From Treponema sp. (GTDB taxonomy: Bacteria > Spirochaetota > Spirochaetia > Treponematales > Treponemataceae): DNA of 64,000 bases. Below the pieces are notes generated by a model. The model was not told where the DNA came from, did not search any database, and saw only the letters and a program-made list of their open reading frames with translations. The stretch spans positions 62,001 to 126,000 of the forward strand of contig JAEDCN010000003.1 in NCBI GenBank assembly GCA_016294105.1. The letters run 5' to 3'. The translations under genes were made by a program, and so were the position numbers. Below, piece after piece: positions 1-8,998 of this stretch. Within the stretch, counting starts at the first letter, position 1, and each line of letters starts with the position of its first letter.

Positions 1-629
1 CGCAGGGTGGCAAGACCTGCCAACACATCCTGCAAATAACCACCCATTCGGGCCATGGCTTCCCAGCTAGAACCAGCCATCTTGCGACTCCACTTTCCAA
101 TAAGCATCATAAAACCAGGAATCAAGGGAGTGGCAATTAAAAAAATAACACCTGAAATCCAATCCAGGGGAAAAACCACAATCAAATAAGCTATGGGAAT
201 CAAGGCACTTTTAAAAAGCTGGGGCAGATAGCGACAAAAATATACGTCAAGAGTGCCCAAGCCTTGAGTCAAAAGGGTAAAGAATTCTCCCCGCTGACGA
301 TGCTCCATTTCACCAGGTCCCAGTACCCCCACCTGCTCTAGCAACTTGTCCAACAGGATATGCTTTACCAAGCCTGCAACCTGCAGGGCAAAATGTTCCT
401 CCAACCATTGGAACAAGCCCTTTAATAAAATTATTGCCACCAGCACAATAAAAAGGGTATAAACTGATGCCAGCGCTTGGTGTAAGAAAAAAATACGATT
501 TACAATTCGTGCCACCACCAAAGCTTGGGCTGCGGTACAGGCACCAGAACAAAGGGCTAGGGCAAGTACTATACCTTGGCATCGTAATGCCTTCTTATCC
601 TGCACCTTCCAAAGGGTTTTACTGAACAT
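1..629 (-). CDS. cydD: CydD-type thiol-reductant ABC exporter, N-terminal part
   Basis: The minus-strand frame opens at the ATG at 627-629 (MFSKTLWKVQDKK) and runs off the left edge, so only about 209 residues are visible. They form the transmembrane half of an ABC exporter: hydrophobic segments near residues 17-40 and 55-75, the stretch LDVYFCRYLPQLFKSALIP, then TPLIPGFMMLIG. This LD-YF-RYLPQL / PLIP-FM-LIG pattern is typical of CydD, which with CydC exports cysteine and glutathione and is needed to assemble cytochrome bd. The position just downstream of cydAB supports this. The ATP-binding domain lies outside the window. A general multidrug ABC half-transporter is the alternative. Confidence 0.85.
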   Translation of the reverse strand, partial: MFSKTLWKVQDKKALRCQGIVLALALCSGACTAAQALVVARIVNRIFFLHQALASVYTLFIVLVAIILLKGLFQWLEEHFALQVAGLVKHILLDKLLEQVGVLGPGEMEHRQRGEFFTLLTQGLGTLDVYFCRYLPQLFKSALIPIAYLIVVFPLDWISGVIFLIATPLIPGFMMLIGKWSRKMAGSSWEAMARMGGYLQDVLAGLATL

Positions 630-651
630 ATACTTCCTAAATCTTTTTAAG

Positions 652-807
652 ACAGTCGGTCAAGGGACGCTTTGCTTAAACCCTTGACTCGTCTTTGTTA
701 CGGTTCTCCAAAAATTGTAGAACCATAATACAGTCGGTCAAGGGACGCTTTGCTTAAACCCTTGACTCGCCTTTGTTACGGTTCTCCAAAAATTGTAGAA
801 CCGTAAT
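652..807. repeat. 78-bp tandem duplication between cydB and cydD
   Basis: Two adjacent 78-bp units (652-729 and 730-807) differ at only a few positions. Each unit holds two inverted repeats: GTCAAGGG/CCCTTGAC and, complete in the second copy, TACGGTTCT/AGAACCGTA. The block lies directly downstream of the cydB terminator and before cydD. It looks like a duplicated hairpin-rich spacer; no coding potential is seen. Confidence 0.85.
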
Positions 808-846
808 AAAAAAGGCTGACGATAGCATCTGCCACCATCAGCCTTC
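804..846 (-). terminator. Intrinsic terminator after cydB
   Basis: Read on the minus strand, the 8-bp stem AAGGCTGA/TCAGCCTT (838-845 with 812-819) is followed by a run of six T. It sits about 45 bp after the cydB stop and would separate cydAB from cydD. Confidence 0.75.
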
Positions 847-891
847 GTCAAATTATGACCCGTCATGCAACGAGCCATAATTTTGAATCAA

Positions 892-1902
892 TTAATAATG
901 CAAATCCTTTTCTGTAACCCGCTTGCGGAATACCCAGTAGCTCCATACCAAATAGGCAAGAACAACAGGTACTGCAGTCAAAGCAACAATGGTCATGATT
1001 TTCAATGTCTTGGGGCTGGAGCTTGCATTGTAAATGTCAAGGCTTGTGCCACCAGCCAAGGTAGAAATCATTACATTGGGGAACATAGAGAAGAATACAG
1101 TTACAACAACCATCACAATGGCCAAGGAAGAGCAAATAAATGCCTTGCCGTTAAGTCCCTTTGCCTGCAGCAATACTGCAAGAATCAAAAGTACAGCTGC
1201 CAAAGCTACAGCAATAATAGCAATAGGTCCATTGGTCAAAAGCCGTGTCTTAAAGGCTGCAAATACAACCCAAGCCACAGTTACAACCAACATGGCAATA
1301 CCAAGCTTTGTTCCCAAAGCCTTTACTCTATCTTCAATAGACTTTACACCATTCTTCAGCTTCAGGAACAACAATCCGTGGAAGGTCAATACCAACAACA
1401 TGGTAACACCACCCAGCAAGGTGAAGGGGGTCAGCAAGGTAAAGAAGTTACCAGCATACTCCATGTTAGCATCGATAGGTACACCAGTCATAAAGTTGCT
1501 TACTGCTACACCAAAGAGCACGGAAGGCAGCAAGGAACCAACGCAGAACAAAATGTCCCAGGTCTTTCTCCAAGTCGTGCAGTCGTGCTTACTGCGGAAG
1601 TCAATGGCAACACCACGAATAATCAAGGCAAACAAAATGGCGAACAATGCCAAGTAGAAGCCACTGAACAAGGTTGCATACCAGTTAGGGAATGCAGCGA
1701 AGATAGCTCCACCAGCAGTGAGCAACCAAACCTCGTTGGCATCCCAGTGAGGTCCAATAGTGTTCAATACAACACGGCGCTCGGTGTCATTCTTTGCAAC
1801 GATGGGCAACAGAGTACCAACACCGTAGTCAAATCCTTCCAGCACAAAGAAGCCGCTGAAAAGCACGGTAATCAGAATAAACCACAATGTATTTAAGTCC
1901 AC
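892..1902 (-). CDS. cydB: Cytochrome bd ubiquinol oxidase subunit II
   Basis: 336-residue polytopic membrane protein of the CydB family. It partners CydA in the cytoplasmic membrane to form the bd-type quinol oxidase, which reduces oxygen to water at high affinity without pumping protons. Visible features are the N-terminal MDLNTLWFILITVLFSGFF, the GFDYGVG motif near residue 23 and HWDANEVWL near residue 50, all typical of CydB. The start is GTG at 1900-1902, preceded by AGGAGG at 7 bp. It overlaps the end of cydA by 10 bp, so the two are translationally coupled. In a treponeme it suggests oxygen scavenging or microaerobic respiration. Confidence 0.95.
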   Translation of the reverse strand: MDLNTLWFILITVLFSGFFVLEGFDYGVGTLLPIVAKNDTERRVVLNTIGPHWDANEVWLLTAGGAIFAAFPNWYATLFSGFYLALFAILFALIIRGVAIDFRSKHDCTTWRKTWDILFCVGSLLPSVLFGVAVSNFMTGVPIDANMEYAGNFFTLLTPFTLLGGVTMLLVLTFHGLLFLKLKNGVKSIEDRVKALGTKLGIAMLVVTVAWVVFAAFKTRLLTNGPIAIIAVALAAVLLILAVLLQAKGLNGKAFICSSLAIVMVVVTVFFSMFPNVMISTLAGGTSLDIYNASSSPKTLKIMTIVALTAVPVVLAYLVWSYWVFRKRVTEKDLHY

Positions 1903-3281
1903 AGTGAAGCCTCCTTCTCGTTTTCAGCGATTTCTGTATCGGTAACGGGATTCTTGATACCATGGCGAACCATCAATACAAGCTCAGCAATAGCCAATGC
2001 TGTATAAATTACGATGAAACCAACCAAAGAAATAAGAACTGTACCAGAACCAGTTACAGTGGAAACACCGTCTTCCATCTTCATCAAGCCATACACAACC
2101 CAAGGGTAACGTCCCATTTCAGCCATAACCCATCCAAAGGTATTAGCCAAGAAGGGAAGAATGATAGAGATTGAGAAGGCAACCATCAGCTTCTTGTAGC
2201 TTGTCAAAGGCTTCTTCTTGCGGCTGATGATGATAGAAATAACACCCAGCAACAGCATGAGACAACCTGCACCAACCATGATGCGGAAGCTCCAGAACAA
2301 TACTGCAACAGGTGGAATGTAGTTTCCAGGTCCATACTCAGCTTCCATCTGAGCCTGAACATCATTGATACCCAAAACCTCTCCAGCGGGCTTCATGTAA
2401 TACAAGAAGCTCAACATACCGGGAAGCTCAAGAGCACTGTCGTTTTTGCCCTCTTCTTGATTGATGGCAGCAACAATGGTGAAGGGAGCAGGATCTGCTG
2501 TTTCCCACAATGCCTCGGCAGCGGCGGCCTTCATGGGCTGCTCGTCCTTGATGGAAACCATCTGTCCGTGACCAACGAAAAATACCAGAACAGTACCTAC
2601 CAAAGCGGCAACTGCACCAAACTTAAAGGACTTGGTAAAGAAAGCATCATTGTTCTTTTTAATCAAGTTGATTGCAGATACACCTACGATAAAGAAACCA
2701 GCAGTTGTAAGACCAGCTGTCAATACGTGGGGGAACTGCCACCACAGGTGGGGGTTAGTCAACAATGCAGTAAAGCTTTCCATTTCTGCACGGCCAGCTG
2801 CCTCGTTCAAAACATATCCTACAGGATTCTGCATGAAGGAGTTAGCGAGCAAGATCCAGAAAGCTGAAAGAGATGTTGCAATTGCAGCCAACCAGATAGA
2901 CAGCAGGTGTACCTTCTTTGAAAGCTTTTCCCAACCAAAAATCCATACACCTAAGAAGGTGGATTCAATGAAGAATGCCACCAAGGCCTCAATAGCCAAA
3001 GGTGCGCCAAAGATATCACCAACAAAGCGGGAATATCCTGACCAATTCATACCAAACTGGAATTCCTGAACGATACCAGTTACAACACCCATGGAGAAGT
3101 TAATCAAGAATAACTTTCCCCAGAACTTTGCCATTTGCTTGTACTTCTCATCACCGGTCTTTACATACACAGACTCAAGCACTGCCACCAAAAATGACAG
3201 ACCAATGGTCAATGGTACGAAGAGAAAGTGATAGATGGTAGTTACTGCAAATTGGGCTCGAGCTAAGCTCAATGCATCCAC
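1893..3281 (-). CDS. cydA: Cytochrome bd ubiquinol oxidase subunit I
   Basis: 462 residues, the haem- and quinol-binding subunit of cytochrome bd. Family landmarks are visible: the haem b595 ligand histidine near residue 18 in TTIYHFLFVPLTIGL, the glutamates in APLAIEALVAFFIEST, the quinol-loop motif KDEQPMKAAAAEALWET, and GRYPWVVYGLMKMEDG near residue 389 with the conserved methionine just before it. The protein is about 60 residues shorter than E. coli CydA and the quinol loop is short, as in Gram-positive type enzymes. The start is GTG with AGGAGG 7 bp upstream. It heads the cydAB unit. Confidence 0.96.
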   Translation of the reverse strand: MDALSLARAQFAVTTIYHFLFVPLTIGLSFLVAVLESVYVKTGDEKYKQMAKFWGKLFLINFSMGVVTGIVQEFQFGMNWSGYSRFVGDIFGAPLAIEALVAFFIESTFLGVWIFGWEKLSKKVHLLSIWLAAIATSLSAFWILLANSFMQNPVGYVLNEAAGRAEMESFTALLTNPHLWWQFPHVLTAGLTTAGFFIVGVSAINLIKKNNDAFFTKSFKFGAVAALVGTVLVFFVGHGQMVSIKDEQPMKAAAAEALWETADPAPFTIVAAINQEEGKNDSALELPGMLSFLYYMKPAGEVLGINDVQAQMEAEYGPGNYIPPVAVLFWSFRIMVGAGCLMLLLGVISIIISRKKKPLTSYKKLMVAFSISIILPFLANTFGWVMAEMGRYPWVVYGLMKMEDGVSTVTGSGTVLISLVGFIVIYTALAIAELVLMVRHGIKNPVTDTEIAENEKEASLWT

Positions 3282-3346
3282 AATAGTTCCTCCTATTCCA
3301 TTTTTCTATAAAATCTCACTTCTATAGAAATATATTATAAAACTGA

Positions 3347-3375
3347 ATTCTACTTCCTAAATAGCAATTCGTCAA
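3347..3375 (-). promoter_or_regulatory. cydAB promoter, sigma-70 type
   Basis: On the minus strand TTGACG (3370-3375), a 17-bp spacer and TAGAAT (3347-3352) match the housekeeping consensus. The predicted start leaves a leader of about 60 nt before the GTG of cydA, which has a strong Shine-Dalgarno. Confidence 0.7.
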
Positions 3376-3390
3376 GAACTTTTTTTAAAC

Positions 3391-3422
3391 TTTACTGCAA
3401 AATAATACTATTTGGCAGTAAA
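3391..3422. promoter_or_regulatory. Inverted repeat upstream of cydAB promoter
   Basis: TTTACTGC (3391-3398) and GCAGTAAA (3415-3422) are perfect 8-bp arms separated by 16 bp; the arms extend further with one mismatch. It lies 15-47 bp upstream of the cydAB -35 box and just after the argH stop. It is not followed by a T run on either strand, so a regulator operator is more likely than a terminator. The regulator is unknown. Confidence 0.4.
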
Positions 3423-3424
3423 GG

Positions 3425-4846
3425 CTACTCCTTTCTCTTACACCACTGTCGCAATGACTGAATCTGTACTGTCACAGCCTCAGGTGCAGGCCCACCAGTA
3501 ACCTTTCGTGCCTCCATACAGGCTTGAGGTGTGATGAGTGAAAAAATATCCCCTTCAATAAGATTGGAGCAAGACTGCAAATCTGCCAAAGGCAGGTCCT
3601 CTATGTTGCAACCTCGATCGATGCACATTCGTACAGCCTTGGCAGCAACTCCATGGGCAGTTCTGAAGGGCATTCCCTTGCGAACAAGATATTCTGCAAC
3701 GTCAGTGGCATTGGCGTGGCCTCCTGTACAGGAAGCAGCCATTCGCTGGGTATTCCAACGGGCAGTTCCAATCATCTTGGTAAAAACCTCAAGACAGGAA
3801 CTTACTGTGTCATAGGCATCAAAAAGGCTTTCTTTATCCTCCTGCATGTCACGATTGTATGACAGGGGCAAGCCCTTCACCATGGTAAGCAGGGCAATAA
3901 GGTTTCCGTAAACACGACCAGTACGACCACGAATCAACTCAGCAAAGTCAGGATTCTTTTTCTGAGGCATGATGCTGGAGCCGGTGGACCATTTTTCTGA
4001 CAGGTCGATGAACTTAAACTCCTCCGTTGACCAGATAATCACCTCCTCGCAAAAACGAGAAAGATGAGTCATCAGCAGGGAGAAGGCTGCGGTAAACTCA
4101 ATGCAATAATCACGGTCAGCAACGGTATCCAAGGAATTGGGAGTAACACCGCTAAATCCAAGTTTTTGGGCCACCAGCTCCCGATTTAGGGGAAGAGAGC
4201 TTCCTGCCAGAGCACCGGCTCCCAAGGGACTGAGCTGAATGCGGGACAGAGCATCCTCCAATCGCTGGTAATCCCGCTGCAGCATCCAGCACCAAGCACA
4301 CAGATGGTGGGCCAGGGTAACAGGCTGGGCCCGCTGGAGATGAGTGTATCCGCTAAGAAGGCTTTCCTTATGCTCATCAGCAATATCCACCAAAACGGAA
4401 ACTAGGGTCTGAATCTTTCCTTGCAAGGTGGGAATTGCATGACGTAAATACAACCGCTCGTCCAGAGCAATCTGGTCGTTGCGGCTACGGCCAGTGTGTA
4501 CCTTCTTGCCAGCCTCCCCTATTCTGTCTGTCAAAACTCCTTCTATAAAAGAGTGTATATCCTCAGCAGAATAATCTATGGTCAAGGCACTACTTTCCAA
4601 ATCCTGGGAGATTCCTTCCAATGCCTGAATAATCTGATCTGCCTCAGTCTGAGGAATGATTCCGCTGGCACCCAGCATAGCCACGTGGGCCTTGCTTCCC
4701 GCTATATCATCCTGAGCCATTCTTTGGTCTACATAGATTGAAGTTTCAAATTCTACAGCCTGGGCATCTGGCCCTTCCTCGAATCTTCCATGCCACAATG
4801 CGGCGTGATTTCCACCTTCCATAGCTCCTTTTGCTATTGACTCCAT
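3425..4846 (-). CDS. argH: Argininosuccinate lyase
   Basis: 473 residues from the preferred ATG at 4844-4846. It cleaves argininosuccinate to arginine and fumarate in the cytosol, the last step of arginine synthesis. The fumarase/aspartase superfamily signature GSSIMPQKKNPD lies near residue 290, and HTGRSRNDQIALD and GYTHLQRAQPVTLAHH are the other conserved blocks. An upstream in-frame GTG at 4855 exists, but AGGGG is 8 bp before the ATG and almost touches the GTG, so the ATG is the better start. It follows a DtxR/MntR-type gene by a few bases, so the two probably share a transcript. No other arg genes are in the window. Confidence 0.95.
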   Translation of the reverse strand: MESIAKGAMEGGNHAALWHGRFEEGPDAQAVEFETSIYVDQRMAQDDIAGSKAHVAMLGASGIIPQTEADQIIQALEGISQDLESSALTIDYSAEDIHSFIEGVLTDRIGEAGKKVHTGRSRNDQIALDERLYLRHAIPTLQGKIQTLVSVLVDIADEHKESLLSGYTHLQRAQPVTLAHHLCAWCWMLQRDYQRLEDALSRIQLSPLGAGALAGSSLPLNRELVAQKLGFSGVTPNSLDTVADRDYCIEFTAAFSLLMTHLSRFCEEVIIWSTEEFKFIDLSEKWSTGSSIMPQKKNPDFAELIRGRTGRVYGNLIALLTMVKGLPLSYNRDMQEDKESLFDAYDTVSSCLEVFTKMIGTARWNTQRMAASCTGGHANATDVAEYLVRKGMPFRTAHGVAAKAVRMCIDRGCNIEDLPLADLQSCSNLIEGDIFSLITPQACMEARKVTGGPAPEAVTVQIQSLRQWCKRKE

Positions 4847-4857
4847 GATATTCACCC

Positions 4858-5226
4858 CTATGATAAATTTTCCTTCATGAATTTCTGAATTCCTTGGAAT
4901 ACATCCTCATCAAGAATATGCTCTATGCGACAGGCATTTTCTTCTGCCTGCTGATGGGGAACCTTTGACACTTTTTCCAAGAATTCGGTCAGGATACAAT
5001 GACGATGATAAATTTTCACCGCCAGCTCCCTGCCCTTGTCTGTAAGAAAGATGGGACCATTGTCAGCCATTTCAATATATCCATCCTGACGCAAGAGCCC
5101 CATAGCCCTACTGACGCTGGGCTTAGACACAGACAATTTATGAGCCACATCTATGGAGCGTACAATAACGTTTTCCTGCTCCAGAATTAAGATTGTCTCT
5201 AAATAATTTTCACCAGATTCATACAT
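4858..5226 (-). CDS. DtxR/MntR-family metal-dependent regulator
   Basis: 122 residues. Residues 1-60 form a winged helix (NYLETILILEQENVIVRSID, then KLSVSKPSVSRAMGLLRQDGYI), and the rest matches the metal-binding and dimerisation region (HCILTEFLEKV, then ACRIEHILDED). The D/H/E/C/H pattern resembles MntR and the treponemal TroR repressor without its C-terminal SH3-like domain. It probably senses manganese or iron and represses metal uptake genes. It is first in a unit with argH, an unusual pairing. No Shine-Dalgarno precedes the ATG, and an extended -10 box ends 6 bp before it. Confidence 0.85.
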   Translation of the reverse strand: MYESGENYLETILILEQENVIVRSIDVAHKLSVSKPSVSRAMGLLRQDGYIEMADNGPIFLTDKGRELAVKIYHRHCILTEFLEKVSKVPHQQAEENACRIEHILDEDVFQGIQKFMKENLS

Positions 5227-5232
5227 ACCATA

Positions 5233-5241
5233 CTTATACCA
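5233..5241 (-). promoter_or_regulatory. Extended -10 promoter, leaderless start of the MntR-type gene
   Basis: Minus-strand TGG-TATAAG (5239-5241 and 5233-5238) is an extended -10 element. The expected transcription start coincides with the A of the ATG at 5224-5226. No good -35 box is seen. Confidence 0.45.
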
Positions 5242-5302
5242 TAAGTTGAAAAAAAATACTATGTTTGTTATACTCGTATGAGAACAAATGTTTACAATGA
5301 CA

Positions 5303-5331
5303 CTTCATGTACGATCTGTACAAAATATAAT
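5303..5331 (+). promoter_or_regulatory. vanZ promoter, near-leaderless
   Basis: A perfect TATAAT at 5326-5331 lies 8 bp before the ATG at 5340, giving a predicted 2-nt leader. The -35 position (5303-5308, CTTCAT) is poor. There is no Shine-Dalgarno sequence. Confidence 0.45.
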
Positions 5332-5339
5332 TCAAAACA

Positions 5340-5738
5340 ATGAAAAAGATAATTCTTAGACTTCCAGCCCTTATTATCATGGGGATCAGCTGGTATCTTT
5401 CCTCTGGAACATTGGAAACAGTTCAGCTCCCCTCTGTGTCCGACAAGCTGATTCACTTGGTTTGTTTTGCTGGATTGGGTTTCTTCTGGACTTGGTGGTT
5501 CAAAAAAGAGTACTGGTTACAAAGCCCCCTCAAGCAGATTCTGTACGTTACCCTCATTGTGGCAGCCTACGGTCTAGTGGACGAAATCCACCAGTACTTT
5601 GTGCCAGGACGGTATGCTTCCGCCTTGGATTGGCTTGCGGATGTGGCAGGTGGATTTTTGGGAGGGATTGCTGGCTTTGTGGGAGCTCTAATTCTGAAAA
5701 AAATCGGTATTAAAAGCTCTGACTCGTTGCCGTCTTGA
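5340..5738 (+). CDS. VanZ-like family membrane protein
   Basis: 132 residues with about four hydrophobic segments. The VanZ-like signature is clear: YGLVDEIHQYFVPGRYASAL followed by DWLADVAGG near residues 80-110. The family is named after VanZ (teicoplanin tolerance) but its biochemical role is unknown. The gene stands alone, divergent from the MntR-type gene. Its last 29 bp overlap the 3' end of the opposite-strand gene at 5710-6939. Confidence 0.85.
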   Translation: MKKIILRLPALIIMGISWYLSSGTLETVQLPSVSDKLIHLVCFAGLGFFWTWWFKKEYWLQSPLKQILYVTLIVAAYGLVDEIHQYFVPGRYASALDWLADVAGGFLGGIAGFVGALILKKIGIKSSDSLPS

Positions 5739-6939
5739 TGTAATCCCAGTCCTCAAATTCTGGGAATTCCGGCTGGGGAATCATGTATTTTCGTAAATCC
5801 TCAATCTCTTCATAATGAAAATCAAGGTTCCCTAAGGGAATTGGTGGTGGAGGTGGGGGAGCCTTACGACTGTTGGCCTCTGCAATAAGCTGGTAAAGCT
5901 CCGATGCCTTATTGTCCATCAAGGAAAGATAGGCTGATTTTTGCACCATAATGCGATTGTCGCTGCTGGTGGCAAAGCCAGAAATATCCAAGGGAATTTC
6001 TTCCACATTGCGGATGTCCACCCGACGACCAGCAACGCAGGTATAGACAGTACCACCAATCAGTAGGTGTTTGGGCACTTGGTGATTTCCATCCTCCCCA
6101 GAAAGTATGGCCTGGGTTTCTCCATCGTATTCCATGTCAGTTTGCCAATAGCGAATCTTGTACATACGTGAGCCTGTAACAAGGTAAGAGGTTACCTCCT
6201 TGTCCTGTAAAGGAGTGCTGATGGTGATTCCGTTGGTGTTGGAGGCTGCTTGGAAAAATCGGGAAAGGCTGTCGTTTGTTTCAAGGTAAAAGTTCACGTA
6301 GAGCTTTCCGTCAAAAACCGCCACCGGAATGGCATGACGTTCCTTTGTATCAGGATAGGTAATCCAGATATTCCAAGCCCCACTTGCTTCTGTTTCGGGA
6401 ATCAGCGGTTCAAATTCTACCAAAAGCTGCTGGGCTTGGGGTGAGGTGGCATCATTTTTTGGACGAGGAGGCAGGGATTCAAACTGAAGAACTTCCTCTG
6501 TTATAGTGACGCTATTGCGGGCAGTAAAATCCTGTTGAGAGGTACCACTATAATTAAAATCCATTTGGGTGGTACTCATGGTAGAATCCACTACGGTTTG
6601 GGCTCCAGGCTCTGCGGCACGATCATAGTACCAGCCGTAGAACAATTTTAAGATGACGCTGGCAGAATCAAGATTTTCAAAGGAGACAATCCGCTGGTTG
6701 TTTTGCCACAAACCAGCCAACAAAGGAGGAAGGGAAGATGAAATTCCTTCAGCAGAAGATTCTACAAGCTCCTGCTCCCCTCCACCCTGCGGATACTCCT
6801 GTCCATACAACTCCACTGGCTGACACCACAGAAAGGAACAGAAAAAACTGGTGAGAAAAAATACTGCAACCCTGCCAAAAGACAACTTCATACAATCAGT
6901 ATCGGCTATCTTTTGACCAAGCAACAGATTTCTTTCCAT
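5710..6939 (-). CDS. Hypothetical exported protein
   Basis: 409 residues if translation starts at 6939, or 393 from the ATG at 6889-6891, where the protein opens with a signal-like MKLSFGRVAVFFLTSFFCSF. The second start fits an exported protein better; neither has a convincing ribosome site. The body is hydrophilic, shows no motif I recognise, and has a run of six prolines near residue 360 before a short acidic/aromatic tail (FPEFEDWDYIKTATSQSF). It follows the acyl-CoA ligase by 8 bp, so the two probably share a transcript. Function unknown; likely periplasmic or membrane anchored. Confidence 0.75.
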   Translation of the reverse strand: MERNLLLGQKIADTDCMKLSFGRVAVFFLTSFFCSFLWCQPVELYGQEYPQGGGEQELVESSAEGISSSLPPLLAGLWQNNQRIVSFENLDSASVILKLFYGWYYDRAAEPGAQTVVDSTMSTTQMDFNYSGTSQQDFTARNSVTITEEVLQFESLPPRPKNDATSPQAQQLLVEFEPLIPETEASGAWNIWITYPDTKERHAIPVAVFDGKLYVNFYLETNDSLSRFFQAASNTNGITISTPLQDKEVTSYLVTGSRMYKIRYWQTDMEYDGETQAILSGEDGNHQVPKHLLIGGTVYTCVAGRRVDIRNVEEIPLDISGFATSSDNRIMVQKSAYLSLMDNKASELYQLIAEANSRKAPPPPPPIPLGNLDFHYEEIEDLRKYMIPQPEFPEFEDWDYIKTATSQSF

Positions 6940-6947
6940 ATTAAATA

Positions 6948-8909
6948 CTATTCAAATAATGTGGCAATTTTCTCCTTGTAGATTTCCACAATTTTGTGAC
7001 GCATCATCTCCTGTTTACCAGACAATTCCCTACCCACAGCAAAGCTTTCAGGCAAAAGAGCAAAGCGATAGATTCGCTCACAGATTCTAAATCCAGCCGT
7101 GTCACAAATCTTTGAGTCGATTTCGTTGCGGATAAGATTCATAATGTAGTGGTTTTCCAAAAGCTCTTGGTAGGAGTCGGTGGAAATGCCATGCTCCTGG
7201 GCATAGGCCAAAATTGCATCCTTTACAGGAACAATCAGGGCGCCAAGATATTTCTTGTCTTGGCCAAGGATAACCGCCATTTCGATGTAAGGGCTTCCTC
7301 GCAGGGCTGCTTCCAAAACCTGAGGCTCAATATTCTCACCACCTAAAAGCACGATGGTATCCTTGGCACGGCCAGTAATCTTGATTTCGTTGTCATAGGT
7401 GAGCATTCCCAAGTCTCCAGTGTTAAGCCAGCCATCCTCATCGATAACCTGGGCAGTAAGGTCGGGACGCTTGTAATAGCCTTTCATGATTTGGCGACCA
7501 CGGGCCAATACCAGCCCCCGCTTGCCAGGAGGAAGCGGCTGCGATGAAATGATTTTTCCATGCTCCTCTGCCACAATCTTTATCTCAGCACTGGGATACA
7601 CCTGGCCGACACATCCAGAGCGAGCCTTGGAGGGCCAGCGGATGGACAAAATGGGAGCTGCCTCCGTTATGCCATAGCCTTCCAGTAGGTTAAAGCCAAT
7701 GGCGTGATAGAACATATCCGTGTCATACTGGAGGGTTCCACCTCCAGACAGAGCACACCCGATTCGTCCACCGAATTTATCATGAACCTTTTTGTACACC
7801 ACAATATTTCCCAAGGCATACAAGGGAGAAAGCAGAATATAGGGCACAATTCCCACCAAAGCATCCAGAAAACGGCTTCTGCGATGGACCTGAACGATGA
7901 GGCCCTTAACGTGGGTCTTTGCCCAGTAGTATTTCTTTCCCACTGCCACAAAGAAGCGGAACAAAAGAAAGCTCAAGCCACCTTCCTTTCTGGCATTTTT
8001 CCAAATGCTTTGAGCCATGGATTCCCACAATCGAGGAACACCAATCATACCGTGGGGGCGAACAGCGGCCATATCTGCCAGCATAATGTTGGGTACCATC
8101 TTAGAATACACCAAGCCACTGTTCAAGCCAATAACAAAGTACTGGAAGGCCCGCTCAAAACTATGCCATACAGGAAGAACACTGAACCACAATTCCCCGT
8201 CCTCCGTGGTGGTAAGGACAGAACGAGCCACCTCCACCTGAGCCAAAAAATTATCGTGAGTCAGCATAACTCCCTTGGGAATACCAGTGGTTCCAGAGGT
8301 AAAGATGATGGTAGCCACCTCATCTCCTTCTGTCATGTCCATTTCATGTTCCACAACGGCACGTTCTGTTTCGCTGGCAGCCTCTCCCACTTTTTCTAGA
8401 TCACTATAAGCAATCACAGTGATTCCAGCAACTTTTGCAGTTTCCAACACTTCTTCTGTTGCGGGTTCAAAGAGAATTGCTGTCTTTAGGGTGGGAATCT
8501 CCTCCTGCTTTTCCAAAACCTTTGCCAGCTGCCAGCCAGTCTCAAAAAAACCAATCCTACACTCCACAAAGGAGATGATAAATCGAATCTCCGCACCCAT
8601 GGAATCACAGCCTCGGGGAACATCAGCCGCTCCCAAAGACAGCAGGGCCATATCTGCCACCAGCCATTCTCGACGGTTATCTGAAATCAGGGCAATCTTA
8701 TCTCCCCGTTGAATACCAATTCTTTTGAGGGCGCAGGCCATTTCCACAACCTTCTTGTACACCTGCTTGTAGCTGTGCATCTGGAAAATGCCCTGCTCAT
8801 CCTTAGCTGCCTGCAAGGTGATTTCTGGACAAGAAATCATGCGTGAACGTAGCAGCAAGGGAATATTTTTACGGACACTTGTATCTATTGTACTTTTCTT
8901 TTTGGCCAT
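6948..8909 (-). CDS. AMP-binding long-chain acyl-CoA ligase
   Basis: 653 residues, adenylate-forming enzyme of the long-chain fatty acid-CoA ligase family. It activates fatty acids with ATP and CoA at the membrane. The AMP-binding P-loop TIIFTSGTTGIPKGVMLTH lies near residues 200-218; EGYGITEAAP and GWLNTGDLG follow in the expected order. Residues 330-380 hold a hydrophobic insert common in the long-chain subgroup. The start has TGGAGGATAT before the ATG. Treponemes depend on host fatty acids and carry several such ligases, which suggests uptake for phospholipid synthesis; the substrate is an inference. Confidence 0.9.
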   Translation of the reverse strand: MAKKKSTIDTSVRKNIPLLLRSRMISCPEITLQAAKDEQGIFQMHSYKQVYKKVVEMACALKRIGIQRGDKIALISDNRREWLVADMALLSLGAADVPRGCDSMGAEIRFIISFVECRIGFFETGWQLAKVLEKQEEIPTLKTAILFEPATEEVLETAKVAGITVIAYSDLEKVGEAASETERAVVEHEMDMTEGDEVATIIFTSGTTGIPKGVMLTHDNFLAQVEVARSVLTTTEDGELWFSVLPVWHSFERAFQYFVIGLNSGLVYSKMVPNIMLADMAAVRPHGMIGVPRLWESMAQSIWKNARKEGGLSFLLFRFFVAVGKKYYWAKTHVKGLIVQVHRRSRFLDALVGIVPYILLSPLYALGNIVVYKKVHDKFGGRIGCALSGGGTLQYDTDMFYHAIGFNLLEGYGITEAAPILSIRWPSKARSGCVGQVYPSAEIKIVAEEHGKIISSQPLPPGKRGLVLARGRQIMKGYYKRPDLTAQVIDEDGWLNTGDLGMLTYDNEIKITGRAKDTIVLLGGENIEPQVLEAALRGSPYIEMAVILGQDKKYLGALIVPVKDAILAYAQEHGISTDSYQELLENHYIMNLIRNEIDSKICDTAGFRICERIYRFALLPESFAVGRELSGKQEMMRHKIVEIYKEKIATLFE

Positions 8910-8963
8910 ATATCCTCCAGTAAGAAAATTACATTATCACATTTTTTGTCATTTTGCAATATG

Positions 8964-8992
8964 TTTACAGAAAGAGAAAAATCAAGTAAAAT
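8964..8992 (+). promoter_or_regulatory. thiI promoter, leaderless
   Basis: TTTACA (8964-8969), a 17-bp spacer and TAAAAT (8987-8992) are followed after exactly 6 bp by the ATG at 8999. The predicted transcription start is the A of the start codon, and no Shine-Dalgarno is present. Confidence 0.65.
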
Positions 8993-8998
8993 CTTCTC

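Noticed and set aside
310..582. 90-codon minus-strand frame inside the cydD region
   Set aside because: It is a different frame of the same strand as cydD, whose membrane-protein frame is clearly the coding one but runs off the window.
865..1896. Plus-strand 343-codon open frame
   Set aside because: It is antisense to cydB, has a Gln/Asn/Ser/Cys-rich composition of a shadow frame and no family similarity; cydB is certain.
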